In this document: piece by piece, positions 1 through 6,327 of the stretch
Layout: the number at the start of each line of letters is the position of its first letter
Numbering within the stretch: position 1 is the stretch's first letter
Assembly: GCA_009774535.1 (NCBI GenBank)
Contig: VSNY01000187.1
Location: 1-7,614 of the forward strand
Direction: 5' to 3'
DNA from: Lachnospiraceae bacterium
Lineage (GTDB): Bacteria; Bacillota; Clostridia; Lachnospirales; Lachnospiraceae
Length of the DNA: 7,614 bases
Made by a program: the position numbers and the translations under genes
Notes under the pieces: generated by a model
Seen by the model: only the letters and a program-made list of their open reading frames with translations
Databases searched by the model: none
What the model was told of the DNA's origin: nothing

Positions 1-130
1 ATTAAGATAACTGAATAACTGCCAGTATTGAATTTTCAAGGTGCATAGGCTAAATCTATGTGCGAAGTTTGAGTAAAATAAAAAAAGAACAAAAAGGATA
101 CATAACTGAGAAAAAGAAAGGAAACATGCC
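1..130. other. Upstream region of the dipeptidase gene; no gene recognised
   Basis: No convincing coding sequence is seen here. The only trace of an upstream gene is a short open stretch in frame 1 that stops at 16-18, which is too short to call. Positions 41-63 can fold into an 8-bp stem (GTGCATAG / CTATGTGC, with two G-U pairs) around a 7-base loop; no T run follows it on either side. On the minus strand 41-23 reads CCTTGAAAATTCAATACTG, which resembles leader or spacer sequences found around rRNA genes in Firmicutes; this is a resemblance from memory only. The right half (75-124) is strongly A-rich. A TAAAAT at 74-79 could be a -10 box for the dipeptidase gene, but no good -35 box stands 16-18 bp upstream, so no promoter is called. 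Confidence 0.4.
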
Positions 131-1063
131 ATGAATTATTTTGACTGCCATGCAGACACATTGACAGAAATTCCGCTGTCAGAAAACCTTATGCACAACA
201 CGTGCTGCCTGGACCTGGAGAGGGTTCGCCGTTTTACAAGCCATTATACACAAATATTTGCGGTATGGATGGATCAGGAGAAGATCTTACAATCCCGCGT
301 CAGCGCCGAAGATGCTTTTCAGGAAGCATATCAGCGCAGCATGCGGCTGATGCTGGAACAGTCCGCCTATTTGAAATGGTGCCAGAACGCGGACGATATG
401 AAGGAAGCGCATGCACAGGGAAAAGCAGCCGTGTTTCTGGCCGTGGAAGATGTGTCCGTAATGGGAAGTCTGGCCGGGCAGATCCGCGAGCTTGGGTTCC
501 GGTTTGCGATGCTGACCTGGAACTATGAGAATGCCTTTGGCTGCGGTGCGGTGACGGATCAGTCCAAAGGACTGACCACAGAAGGCCGGGAAATGGCAAA
601 GCAGCTGCTGGATCAGCAGATGATCCTGGATATCTCGCATTTGTCAGACCAGGGCGTAGAAGATCTTTTTCAGCTGACAGACCGGCCCGTAATCGCTTCA
701 CATTCCAATGTACGGGAAGTGTGCAATCATCCGCGCAATTTAAAAAAAGAGCAGATCCAGGAACTGATCCGCAGAAAAGGGCTGATCGGCATGAATTTTT
801 ACCAGGAATTTGTGGCCAGGCGGCCAAAGCTGACGGATCTGCTCCGGCATATGGATACCGTGCTGAAAATGGGCGGGGAAGATGTTCTTGCGCTGGGCGG
901 TGATCTGGACGGATGCAAAAACCAGCTTGTCCAAGGGATCAAAGGGGTGCAGTCTATACCGGATTTAAAGGATGCAATGGAACGGGAAGGGTTTGGCAGC
1001 AGTGTGATTGAAAAAGTATTCTGGAAAAATGCCGAACGTTTTATGATGCTGCATGCAGGCTAA
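131..1063 (+). CDS. Membrane dipeptidase family (peptidase M19) metallopeptidase
   Basis: Predicted zinc-dependent dipeptidase of the M19 (renal dipeptidase) family, which hydrolyses dipeptides, in some members with a D-residue at the C-terminal side. The 310 residues are a usual length for the compact bacterial forms. The expected metal and active-site residues are all visible in order: the N-terminal HxD (H7, D9), the bridging glutamate E106 in AVED, H170 at the end of DISH, H191 in ASHSN, and D258 in GGDLDG (256-261). The C-terminus ends in the typical helix with WKNAERF. No signal peptide or membrane segment is seen, so the protein is probably cytoplasmic despite the family name. The start at 131 is supported by AAAGG at 117-121. 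A second ATG at 126 lies out of frame and opens only a two-codon ORF. The gene seems monocistronic and converges on the PAP2 gene. The true substrate cannot be read from the sequence. Confidence 0.93.
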   Translation: MNYFDCHADTLTEIPLSENLMHNTCCLDLERVRRFTSHYTQIFAVWMDQEKILQSRVSAEDAFQEAYQRSMRLMLEQSAYLKWCQNADDMKEAHAQGKAAVFLAVEDVSVMGSLAGQIRELGFRFAMLTWNYENAFGCGAVTDQSKGLTTEGREMAKQLLDQQMILDISHLSDQGVEDLFQLTDRPVIASHSNVREVCNHPRNLKKEQIQELIRRKGLIGMNFYQEFVARRPKLTDLLRHMDTVLKMGGEDVLALGGDLDGCKNQLVQGIKGVQSIPDLKDAMEREGFGSSVIEKVFWKNAERFMMLHAG

Positions 1064-1096
1064 AATATGGAAAAAGGGGCTGTCAGTTGATAGAAA

Positions 1097-1152
1097 GGCA
1101 GGAACAGGGAGGGGGAATCGGCATTCGCCAATTCCCCCTCCCTGTTCCTGCC
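1097..1152. terminator. Perfect 22-bp inverted repeat, likely shared terminator of convergent genes
   Basis: Left arm 1097-1118 and right arm 1131-1152 are perfect reverse complements over 22 bp (arms begin GGCAGGAACAGG and end CCTGTTCCTGCC). The 12-base centre can add three more pairs (GGC/GCC) after one mismatch, leaving an ATTC tetraloop. It lies between the stop of the dipeptidase gene and the stop of the opposing PAP2 gene. On the minus strand the stem is followed by TTTCTATC, a weak U tract; on the plus strand it is followed by AGGAAATC, so it is not a textbook intrinsic terminator in that direction. Terminator or mRNA 3'-end protection is inferred from position and stability. A dispersed repeat is the alternative. 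Confidence 0.65.
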
Positions 1153-1177
1153 AGGAAATCCCAATGACGTTACGGTA

Positions 1178-1900
1178 TTACAGCCGCAGGTCATGCAGCA
1201 CATGTCCTTTTTCCCGCTTGCTGGTGCGCAGCAGGGCAGGCACCTTTTTATACGCGTAACGGTAAATTACATAATACATCACAAATGCCAGTCCGAAAGC
1301 GGTCAGTACGTCAAAAATGGAATGCTGTTTTAAAAACATCGTTGATAAAACAATGGAGACGCACAACACAAAGGAAACAGCCCGGATGGCCTTTTTTCCC
1401 TGAAAACAGGTACTATGCATCAGTGCAATGTGTACACCCAGCGAATTATATACATGGATACTCGGAAACAGGTTCGTAGGAGTATCGGTCCGGTACAGCC
1501 AGGACACAAGCTCTGTAAAAATATTATCACGATCAAACGCCAAAGGGCGCAGGTAATGCCCGTTTGGATAAACGGTCGATACAATTAAAAATACGGTCAT
1601 TCCCGTAAACAGGAAAGCGCATAGCTTGTAATAATCTTCTTTGCTGCGGAAGAAAAAATACAGGACCCCGAATGCCACATAAGCAAACCACAGCAAATAA
1701 GGAATAATAAAATATTCGCAAAATGGGATCTTAAGGTCTGCAGGCATCGTAATAAGATGGAATTTTTTGGTTACCGTCTGCTCCAGCCAGGCAAACCATG
1801 GGATATACAGGATGCAGTAAGCAAGCACCCATACATGGCGGTACTGGTAGCAGAGTTCTTTTAGCGTCAGTTTTTGTTTTTTTGTTTCACGGATCTGCAT
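1178..1900 (-). CDS. PAP2 superfamily integral membrane phosphatase, AUR1/inositolphosphorylceramide-synthase-like
   Basis: Predicted polytopic membrane protein of 240 residues with about six hydrophobic helices (roughly residues 24-40, 60-84, 93-110, 150-165, 170-190 and 195-214). The phosphatase core is visible: LRP at 117-119 as a possible remnant of motif C1, FPSIH at 145-149 (motif C2, with the general-acid histidine H149), and STMFLKQHSIFD at 186-197 (motif C3, with the nucleophilic histidine H193 and its partner D197). The usual SR of motif C3 is ST, and KQH stands before the aspartate. That form is typical of the AUR1-like branch rather than of the classical phosphatidic acid or undecaprenyl-diphosphate phosphatases. 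The likely reaction is dephosphorylation of, or headgroup transfer on, a lipid phosphate at the outer membrane face; the substrate is unknown. The start is supported by AAAGAGGGTG at 1914-1905. It is transcribed away from the gal operon and seems to stand alone. Confidence 0.85.
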   Translation of the reverse strand: MQIRETKKQKLTLKELCYQYRHVWVLAYCILYIPWFAWLEQTVTKKFHLITMPADLKIPFCEYFIIPYLLWFAYVAFGVLYFFFRSKEDYYKLCAFLFTGMTVFLIVSTVYPNGHYLRPLAFDRDNIFTELVSWLYRTDTPTNLFPSIHVYNSLGVHIALMHSTCFQGKKAIRAVSFVLCVSIVLSTMFLKQHSIFDVLTAFGLAFVMYYVIYRYAYKKVPALLRTSKREKGHVLHDLRL

Positions 1901-1978
1901 GTTTCACCCTCTTTGTTTCAAAATCACTATAGGTACAGTCATACATCTTTTTTCAGAATGGTACCAAATTCCCCAATC

Positions 1979-1991
1979 TGTATCTGATACA
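1979..1991. promoter_or_regulatory. Palindrome just downstream of the PAP2 promoter, possible operator
   Basis: TGTATC-T-GATACA is a perfect inverted repeat with 6-bp arms. It begins about 8 bases after the predicted transcription start of the PAP2 gene, a position where a bound repressor would block elongation or open-complex escape. The regulator is unknown and a short palindrome can occur by chance. Confidence 0.3.
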
Positions 1992-2005
1992 TCCACACAC
2001 TGCGG

Positions 2006-2034
2006 ATTATAGCACATGCGTTTTTCGCATACAA
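2006..2034 (-). promoter_or_regulatory. Sigma-A-type promoter for the PAP2 gene
   Basis: Read on the minus strand: -35 TTGTAT (2034-2029), a 17-bp spacer, then a perfect -10 TATAAT (2011-2006) preceded by TGC, giving an extended -10. The spacer contains ATGCGAAAAACGCAT, a 5-bp stem around AAAAA, which could be a further protein-binding site. Predicted start of transcription is near 1999, leaving an untranslated leader of about 100 bases before the PAP2 start codon. Confidence 0.6.
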
Positions 2035-2223
2035 GTGGGTAAATTTAAATTAAGAGAGTTTTAATAAAGTTTATGGAAAAAATAAAAAAACATGCAGGGA
2101 AAGGATTGGCTTTTGTGCAGATTGTAATTTGCGGGTCTGAACAAAACTGCCAGGATCTTACAGATCCACTCTGCCATTTTGTTGCATTTTTTCGGAATAT
2201 TGTTGTAAAAACCGGATTGGAAA

Positions 2224-2252
2224 TTGAAAAATCTATGGAAATTGCTTATAAT
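2224..2252 (+). promoter_or_regulatory. Distal galK promoter (sigma-A type)
   Basis: TTGAAA at 2224-2229 and a perfect TATAAT at 2247-2252 are separated by exactly 17 bp, close to the sigma-A consensus. Transcription would begin near 2259 and give a leader of about 108 bases before galK. A 9-bp direct repeat, TGGAAATTG, overlaps the -35 box (2218-2226) and the spacer (2236-2244) and could be a regulator site. Confidence 0.6.
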
Positions 2253-2314
2253 ATGTATAGCATCACGAAACACAGAACGCCAATCACACAGTTTTATGGT
2301 TATGGCAGTAAAAG

Positions 2315-2323
2315 TGATATAAT
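2315..2323 (+). promoter_or_regulatory. Proximal galK promoter with extended -10
   Basis: TGATATAAT is an extended -10 element (TGn followed by a perfect TATAAT at 2318-2323). No good -35 hexamer stands 16-18 bp upstream, which extended -10 promoters can tolerate. Transcription would begin near 2330, about 37 bases before the galK ATG. It may be an alternative or additional start to the promoter at 2224-2252. Confidence 0.45.
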
Positions 2324-2366
2324 TACAAAGTGAATTAAAAAATAAGGAAAGAAAGAGGGTAAACAA

Positions 2367-3533
2367 ATGCAGGCAAAGATCGTAGAGAAATTTAAAGAGA
2401 TATTCGGTGCGCAGGGAGATATCCGGGTATATTTTGCACCAGGGCGTGTGAACCTGATCGGGGAACATACGGATTATAATGGCGGGCATGTATTTCCGTG
2501 CGCGCTGACGATCGGGACTTACGGCGTTGCAAGAAAAAGGGATGATAAGAAACTGCGTTTTTATTCCATGAACTTTGAGCATCTTGGTATCATCGAATCT
2601 TCAGTAGAAGGACTAAAAGTAGAAAAGAAAGCAGACTGGACGAATTATCCAAAGGGTGTTATGTGGGCGTTTGGCGAGCGGGGAATGAAGGTAGAGCAGG
2701 GGATGGATCTGCTGCTGTTTGGCAATATCCCGAATGGCTCCGGCCTTTCGTCCTCAGCGTCTGTAGAAGTGCTGACCGGGTATATTTTAAAGGATCTGTT
2801 CGGATTTTCGGTATCCAACCAGGATCTGGCGCTGATCGGACAGTTTTCTGAGAACAATTTTAACGGCGTAAACTGCGGCATTATGGACCAGTTCGCAATC
2901 GCGATGGGCAAGGCGGATCACGCGATATTCCTGGACACGGCGACTTTGAAATATGAGTATGCGCCAATCAAACTGGAAGGCGCAAAGATTGTGATTTCCT
3001 GCACAAATAAAAAGCGCGGGCTTGGAGATTCCAAATATAATGAACGCCGCAGTGAATGCGAGACAGCGCTGGCAGAGATCCAGGAAGTGATCGGCATTCA
3101 GACATTGGGCGACCTGACTGAAGAGCAGTTTGCGCAGTATCAAAGCGCGATTAAAGATGAAGTCCGTGTGAAACGCGCAAAACACGCGGTTTGTGAAAAC
3201 CAGAGAACTTTAAAAGCAGTCGAAGCGCTGAAACAGAACGATGTGAAACGGTTCGGCGAGCTGATGAACGCTTCCCATGTGTCTTTGCGGGATGATTACG
3301 AGGTGACTGGCGTGGAACTGGATACGATGGTGGAAGAAGCATGGAAAATTGACGGCGTTATCGGTTCCCGTATGACTGGCGCAGGCTTTGGCGGATGTAC
3401 GGTCAGCATTGTCCGGGATGAAGCGGTCGATGCTTTTATTGCGAAAGTCGGGAAAGCTTACGAGGAGAAGATTGGTTACGCAGGTGACTTTTATGTGGTA
3501 GAGATCGGTGACGGACCAGCCAGGTTGTCTTAA
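2367..3533 (+). CDS. galK: Galactokinase
   Basis: ATP-dependent phosphorylation of alpha-D-galactose to galactose-1-phosphate, the entry step of the Leloir pathway, in the cytoplasm. The 388 residues match the usual bacterial GalK length. All three GHMP-kinase motifs are present: the galactokinase signature GRVNLIGEHTDY at 26-37, the ATP-binding loop PNGSGLSSSAS at 122-132, and the C-terminal motif GSRMTGAGFGGC at 333-344. D174 in CGIMDQFA is the expected catalytic base. The galactokinase-specific signature near the N-terminus separates it from mevalonate or homoserine kinases of the same superfamily. The start is supported by AAGAGGG at 2353-2359. It is the first gene of an operon with galT, whose start codon lies 15 bp downstream of the stop. 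One or two promoters are visible upstream. Confidence 0.97.
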   Translation: MQAKIVEKFKEIFGAQGDIRVYFAPGRVNLIGEHTDYNGGHVFPCALTIGTYGVARKRDDKKLRFYSMNFEHLGIIESSVEGLKVEKKADWTNYPKGVMWAFGERGMKVEQGMDLLLFGNIPNGSGLSSSASVEVLTGYILKDLFGFSVSNQDLALIGQFSENNFNGVNCGIMDQFAIAMGKADHAIFLDTATLKYEYAPIKLEGAKIVISCTNKKRGLGDSKYNERRSECETALAEIQEVIGIQTLGDLTEEQFAQYQSAIKDEVRVKRAKHAVCENQRTLKAVEALKQNDVKRFGELMNASHVSLRDDYEVTGVELDTMVEEAWKIDGVIGSRMTGAGFGGCTVSIVRDEAVDAFIAKVGKAYEEKIGYAGDFYVVEIGDGPARLS

Positions 3534-3548
3534 GAAAGGTGGGAAAGT

Positions 3549-5081
3549 ATGATTCAGGAATACATATTAAAATTGACAGATTACGGCCTGGCGACAGGTC
3601 TGATCGAACCGGAAGACAAACAGTATACGATCAACCGCCTGCTGGAACTGTTCCGGCTGGATGAACTGGAAGACGCGGCAGTGGAAGCGTATGAAAAACA
3701 GCCTGCACTGACGCAGGAAAGCGCAGAGGAAGCATTGGAGTCCGTATTGCAGGGGATGCTGGACTATGCGCACGCGCAAGGCATTCTGGAAGAAGATGGT
3801 ATTGTGTACCGGGATCTGTTCGATACGAAAATTATGAGCATGCTTGTTCCAAGGCCAAGTGAAGTAATCCGCCGCTTTCGGGAGCTTTATCAGGAAGATC
3901 CGCGCAAGGCAACCGATTATTTTTATAAACTGAGCCGTGATACAGATTATATCCGCAGATACCGGATTAAAAAAGACTTAAAATGGATTACAAAGACTGA
4001 GTTCGGCGATCTGGATATTACAATTAATTTATCCAAGCCGGAAAAAGACCCGAAAGCGATCGCCGCTGCCAAACTGGCAAAGCAGGGCGGTTATCCGAAA
4101 TGCCTGCTGTGTAAGGAAAACGAAGGATATGCAGGCCGCGTCAACCATCCGGCCAGACAAAATCACCGGGTGATCCCGGTTACGATTAACCACAGTGACT
4201 GGTATTTTCAGTATTCGCCGTATGTCTATTACAACGAACACTGTATTGTATTTAATTCCCTGCATACACCAATGAAAATAGAACGTGCGGCGTTCGGCAA
4301 GCTGCTGGATTTTGTAGAGCAGTTTCCGCATTATTTTGTCGGGTCCAACGCGGATCTTCCGATTGTAGGCGGGTCGATCTTAAGCCACGACCATTTCCAG
4401 GGCGGACACTATACTTTTGCGATGGCAAAAGCGCCGGTGGAAAAGGAAATTCATTTTGCAGGCTATGACGATGTGTCAGCCGGAATTGTCAAATGGCCGA
4501 TGTCCGTGATTCGTATCAGCGCGGACAGCAAAGAGAGACTGACGGAACTGGCTGATAAGATTTTGTTAAAATGGCGCGGTTATACGGATGAAGCAGCGTT
4601 TATCTTTGCAGAAACTGACGGGGAACCGCACAATACGATTACGCCGATTGCCAGAAAGCGCGGCGAAAACTATGAACTGGATCTGGTGCTGCGCAACAAT
4701 ATTACGACAGAGGAGCATCCGCTCGGCGTCTACCACCCGCATGCCAATCTGCATCATATCAAAAAGGAAAATATCGGCCTGATCGAAGTTATGGGGCTGG
4801 CTGTGCTTCCGGCAAGGCTCAAAGACGAGATGGCGCAGTTAAAACAGGCGCTGCTTTCCGGCGTAGATCTGCGTGCGGATGAAGTGTTAGAAAAACATGC
4901 AGACTGGGCAGAAGCGTTTCAGGCGAAATATCCGGATCTGGATGCAGCTCATATCGATGAAATCATTCATACAGAAATCGGCCTGGTATTCCAGCAGGTA
5001 CTGGAAGATGCCGGCGTGTATAAATGCACGCCACAGGGCAGAGACGCGTTTCTGAAATTTGTAGATGCTGTAAATGCATAG
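3549..5081 (+). CDS. galT: UDP-glucose--hexose-1-phosphate uridylyltransferase, class II
   Basis: Transfers the uridylyl group of UDP-glucose to galactose-1-phosphate, giving UDP-galactose and glucose-1-phosphate; second Leloir step, cytoplasmic. At 510 residues it is far longer than the E. coli enzyme (about 350) and fits the class II GalT family found mainly in Firmicutes. An N-terminal helical region (about 1-150) specific to that class comes first. The nucleotidyltransferase core has a CLLC pair (C185, C188), the active-site SHDHFQGG at 279-286, where the second histidine H282 corresponds to the uridylylated histidine of the HPH motif in class I, and a histidine-rich HPHANLHH at 396-403. 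The start is supported by AAAGGTGGG at 3535-3543. It is the second gene of the galK operon and is followed by a strong terminator. UDP-galactose 4-epimerase is not in the window and must be encoded elsewhere. Confidence 0.96.
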   Translation: MIQEYILKLTDYGLATGLIEPEDKQYTINRLLELFRLDELEDAAVEAYEKQPALTQESAEEALESVLQGMLDYAHAQGILEEDGIVYRDLFDTKIMSMLVPRPSEVIRRFRELYQEDPRKATDYFYKLSRDTDYIRRYRIKKDLKWITKTEFGDLDITINLSKPEKDPKAIAAAKLAKQGGYPKCLLCKENEGYAGRVNHPARQNHRVIPVTINHSDWYFQYSPYVYYNEHCIVFNSLHTPMKIERAAFGKLLDFVEQFPHYFVGSNADLPIVGGSILSHDHFQGGHYTFAMAKAPVEKEIHFAGYDDVSAGIVKWPMSVIRISADSKERLTELADKILLKWRGYTDEAAFIFAETDGEPHNTITPIARKRGENYELDLVLRNNITTEEHPLGVYHPHANLHHIKKENIGLIEVMGLAVLPARLKDEMAQLKQALLSGVDLRADEVLEKHADWAEAFQAKYPDLDAAHIDEIIHTEIGLVFQQVLEDAGVYKCTPQGRDAFLKFVDAVNA

Positions 5082-5122
5082 AAGACGAAATTACTTTTGA
5101 AAAACGAATCAATAAGTCCAGG

Positions 5123-5155
5123 AAGGTCTGCACAACTATGGTGCAGACCTTTTTG
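5123..5155 (+). terminator. Rho-independent terminator of the galK-galT operon
   Basis: An 11-bp perfect stem, AAGGTCTGCAC (5123-5133) pairing with GTGCAGACCTT (5141-5151), closes a 7-base loop and runs directly into TTT. It lies 41 bases after the galT stop and separates the gal operon from hisC. Confidence 0.9.
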
Positions 5156-5181
5156 TATCAGAAATTATTCTTAAGGAAGTT

Positions 5182-5201
5182 TACATTCTTGCAAAAATGT
5201 A
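5182..5201. promoter_or_regulatory. 20-bp near-perfect palindrome upstream of hisC, possible operator
   Basis: TACATTCTTGCAAAAATGTA is symmetric at nine of ten base-pair steps around a TTGCAA centre. It lies between the gal terminator and the hisC start. Right next to it, 5202-5220 forms a second imperfect inverted repeat (GTAATC / GGTTAC, 7-base gap). No fully convincing sigma-A promoter is visible: TATTAT at 5223-5228 matches the -10 consensus at five of six bases but lacks a -35 box. This pattern suits a binding site for a dimeric regulator; its identity is unknown. Confidence 0.35.
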
Positions 5202-5255
5202 GTAATCTATCTTAGGTTACTTTATTATAGGAAAGAAAAGAGGATAAAATCAGAT

Positions 5256-6314
5256 ATGAAGCCATGGGAAACAAATATACGAAAAGTGGTTCCCTACGTA
5301 CCAGGGGAACAGCCGGACCAGCAGCATGTGATTAAGCTGAATACAAATGAAAACCCTTATCCTCCCGCGCCTGGCGTTATGGAGAGCCTGTATGCTTTTG
5401 ATGCGGACAGGCTGCGTCTGTACCCGGATCCGGAAGCAAAAGTACTGGTGAATGCGCTGGCAAAACGCTATCGCGTCAAACCAGAGCAGGTCTTTGTCGG
5501 CGTCGGTTCAGACGATGTTCTGGCAATGGCTTTTCTGACATTTTTTCATGCAGACAAGCCAATTTTATTTCCGGATATCACTTATTCCTTTTATGAGGTA
5601 TGGGCGGACCTTCTGCGGATTCCGTACAGGAAGGCGCCGCTGAATGATCATTTCAGGATCTGCAGGGAGGATTATGACACGGCAAACGGAGGCGTGGTGT
5701 TTCCGAATCCGAACGCGCCGACCGGGGAGCTGGAAAGCCTGGAAGTTGTAGAGGATATCCTGCAGCATAACCAGGATGTGATTGTGATTGTGGATGAGGC
5801 GTATATTGATTTTGGAGGAAAATCGGCGCTGCCGCTTATAGAACAGTATGACAACCTGCTTGTGGTACAGACGTTTTCCAAGTCCAGATCGTTAGCAGGC
5901 ATGCGCATTGGGTATGCGTTTGGTTCACCGGAGCTGATTGGATATTTAAATGATGTAAAGTTTTCATTTAATTCCTATACGATGAATCAGCTGACGCTGA
6001 CGGCGGGAGCAGCGGCATTGGAGGATGAAGCATATTTTAGAAAAACGATACATAAAATAAAAGCGACCAGGGAGCGGATGAAAGAAGCATTCCGTGAGCT
6101 TGGCTTTGTCTTTGGGGATAGTCAGAGCAATTTTTTGTTTGTCACGCATCCGCGGGCAGCAGCAAAAGAACTGTTTGAGGCGCTTAAGCAGGAGCATATT
6201 TATGTGCGTTATTTTGCAAAGCCTCGGATTGACAATTATCTGCGGATTACGATTGGGACAGATGAGCAGATGGATATCCTGGTCGATTTTCTGCGTACTT
6301 ATTTAAAGAAATAG
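5256..6314 (+). CDS. hisC: Histidinol-phosphate aminotransferase
   Basis: PLP-dependent class I/II aminotransferase that makes histidinol phosphate from imidazole-acetol phosphate with glutamate as amino donor; relatives in Firmicutes can also act on aromatic amino acids. The 352 residues match the HisC family. Visible motifs: LNTNENPYPP at 28-37, GVGSDDVLA at 82-90, PNPNAPTG with N153, DEAYIDF with D180 that contacts the pyridine nitrogen of PLP, the Schiff-base lysine K209 in TFSKSRSLAGMRIGY with R217, and the carboxylate-binding R330 in YLRITIG. The start is supported by AGAGG at 5239-5243, a slightly long spacing of 12 bases. No other his gene is near, so the gene is an orphan, apparently co-transcribed with the DUF368 gene 13 bp downstream. 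A role in another aminotransferase step is possible, but the motifs favour HisC. Confidence 0.9.
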   Translation: MKPWETNIRKVVPYVPGEQPDQQHVIKLNTNENPYPPAPGVMESLYAFDADRLRLYPDPEAKVLVNALAKRYRVKPEQVFVGVGSDDVLAMAFLTFFHADKPILFPDITYSFYEVWADLLRIPYRKAPLNDHFRICREDYDTANGGVVFPNPNAPTGELESLEVVEDILQHNQDVIVIVDEAYIDFGGKSALPLIEQYDNLLVVQTFSKSRSLAGMRIGYAFGSPELIGYLNDVKFSFNSYTMNQLTLTAGAAALEDEAYFRKTIHKIKATRERMKEAFRELGFVFGDSQSNFLFVTHPRAAAKELFEALKQEHIYVRYFAKPRIDNYLRITIGTDEQMDILVDFLRTYLKK

Positions 6315-6327
6315 AAAGAGGTTTGTC

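Larger units (their letters stand above)
1901..2366. other. Divergent intergenic control region between the PAP2 gene and galK
   Basis: This 466-bp stretch holds no gene I would call. An 86-codon ORF on the plus strand (2073-2333) lacks a ribosome binding site, contains the best galK promoter and has no recognisable domain. A minus-strand ORF from 2582 overlaps the galK start and is a shadow. What the region does contain is regulatory: a minus-strand promoter for the PAP2 gene (2006-2034), two plus-strand promoters facing galK (2224-2252 and 2315-2323), a palindrome at 1979-1991, a palindrome at 2153-2167, and a 9-bp direct repeat at 2218-2226 and 2236-2244. I see no riboswitch fold or tRNA. 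The region is visibly AT-rich compared with the flanking genes. Confidence 0.6.

Noticed and set aside
300..827. 175-codon minus-strand ORF inside the dipeptidase gene
   Set aside because: Fully antisense to a gene whose M19 motifs are intact; composition rich in Arg, Pro and Ser is typical of a shadow of a GC-balanced gene.
1053..1259. 68-codon plus-strand ORF across the convergent gene ends
   Set aside because: It reads through the 22-bp inverted repeat and into the antisense of the PAP2 gene; no domain and no supporting start signal.
2073..2333. 86-codon plus-strand ORF in the PAP2-galK intergenic region
   Set aside because: No ribosome binding site at its ATG, no recognisable domain, AT-driven composition, and it contains both predicted galK promoters.
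1901..2366. Possible riboswitch or small RNA in the long intergenic region
   Set aside because: No known aptamer-like conserved core or terminator/antiterminator pair could be recognised; only promoters and short palindromes.
2061..2582. 173-codon minus-strand ORF overlapping the 5' part of galK
   Set aside because: It is antisense to well-supported galK sequence and its product is rich in Phe, Cys, His and Ile as expected of a shadow frame.
5024..5215. 63-codon plus-strand ORF across the galT end
   Set aside because: It overlaps the galT C-terminus in another frame, reads through the gal terminator hairpin, and has no ribosome binding site.
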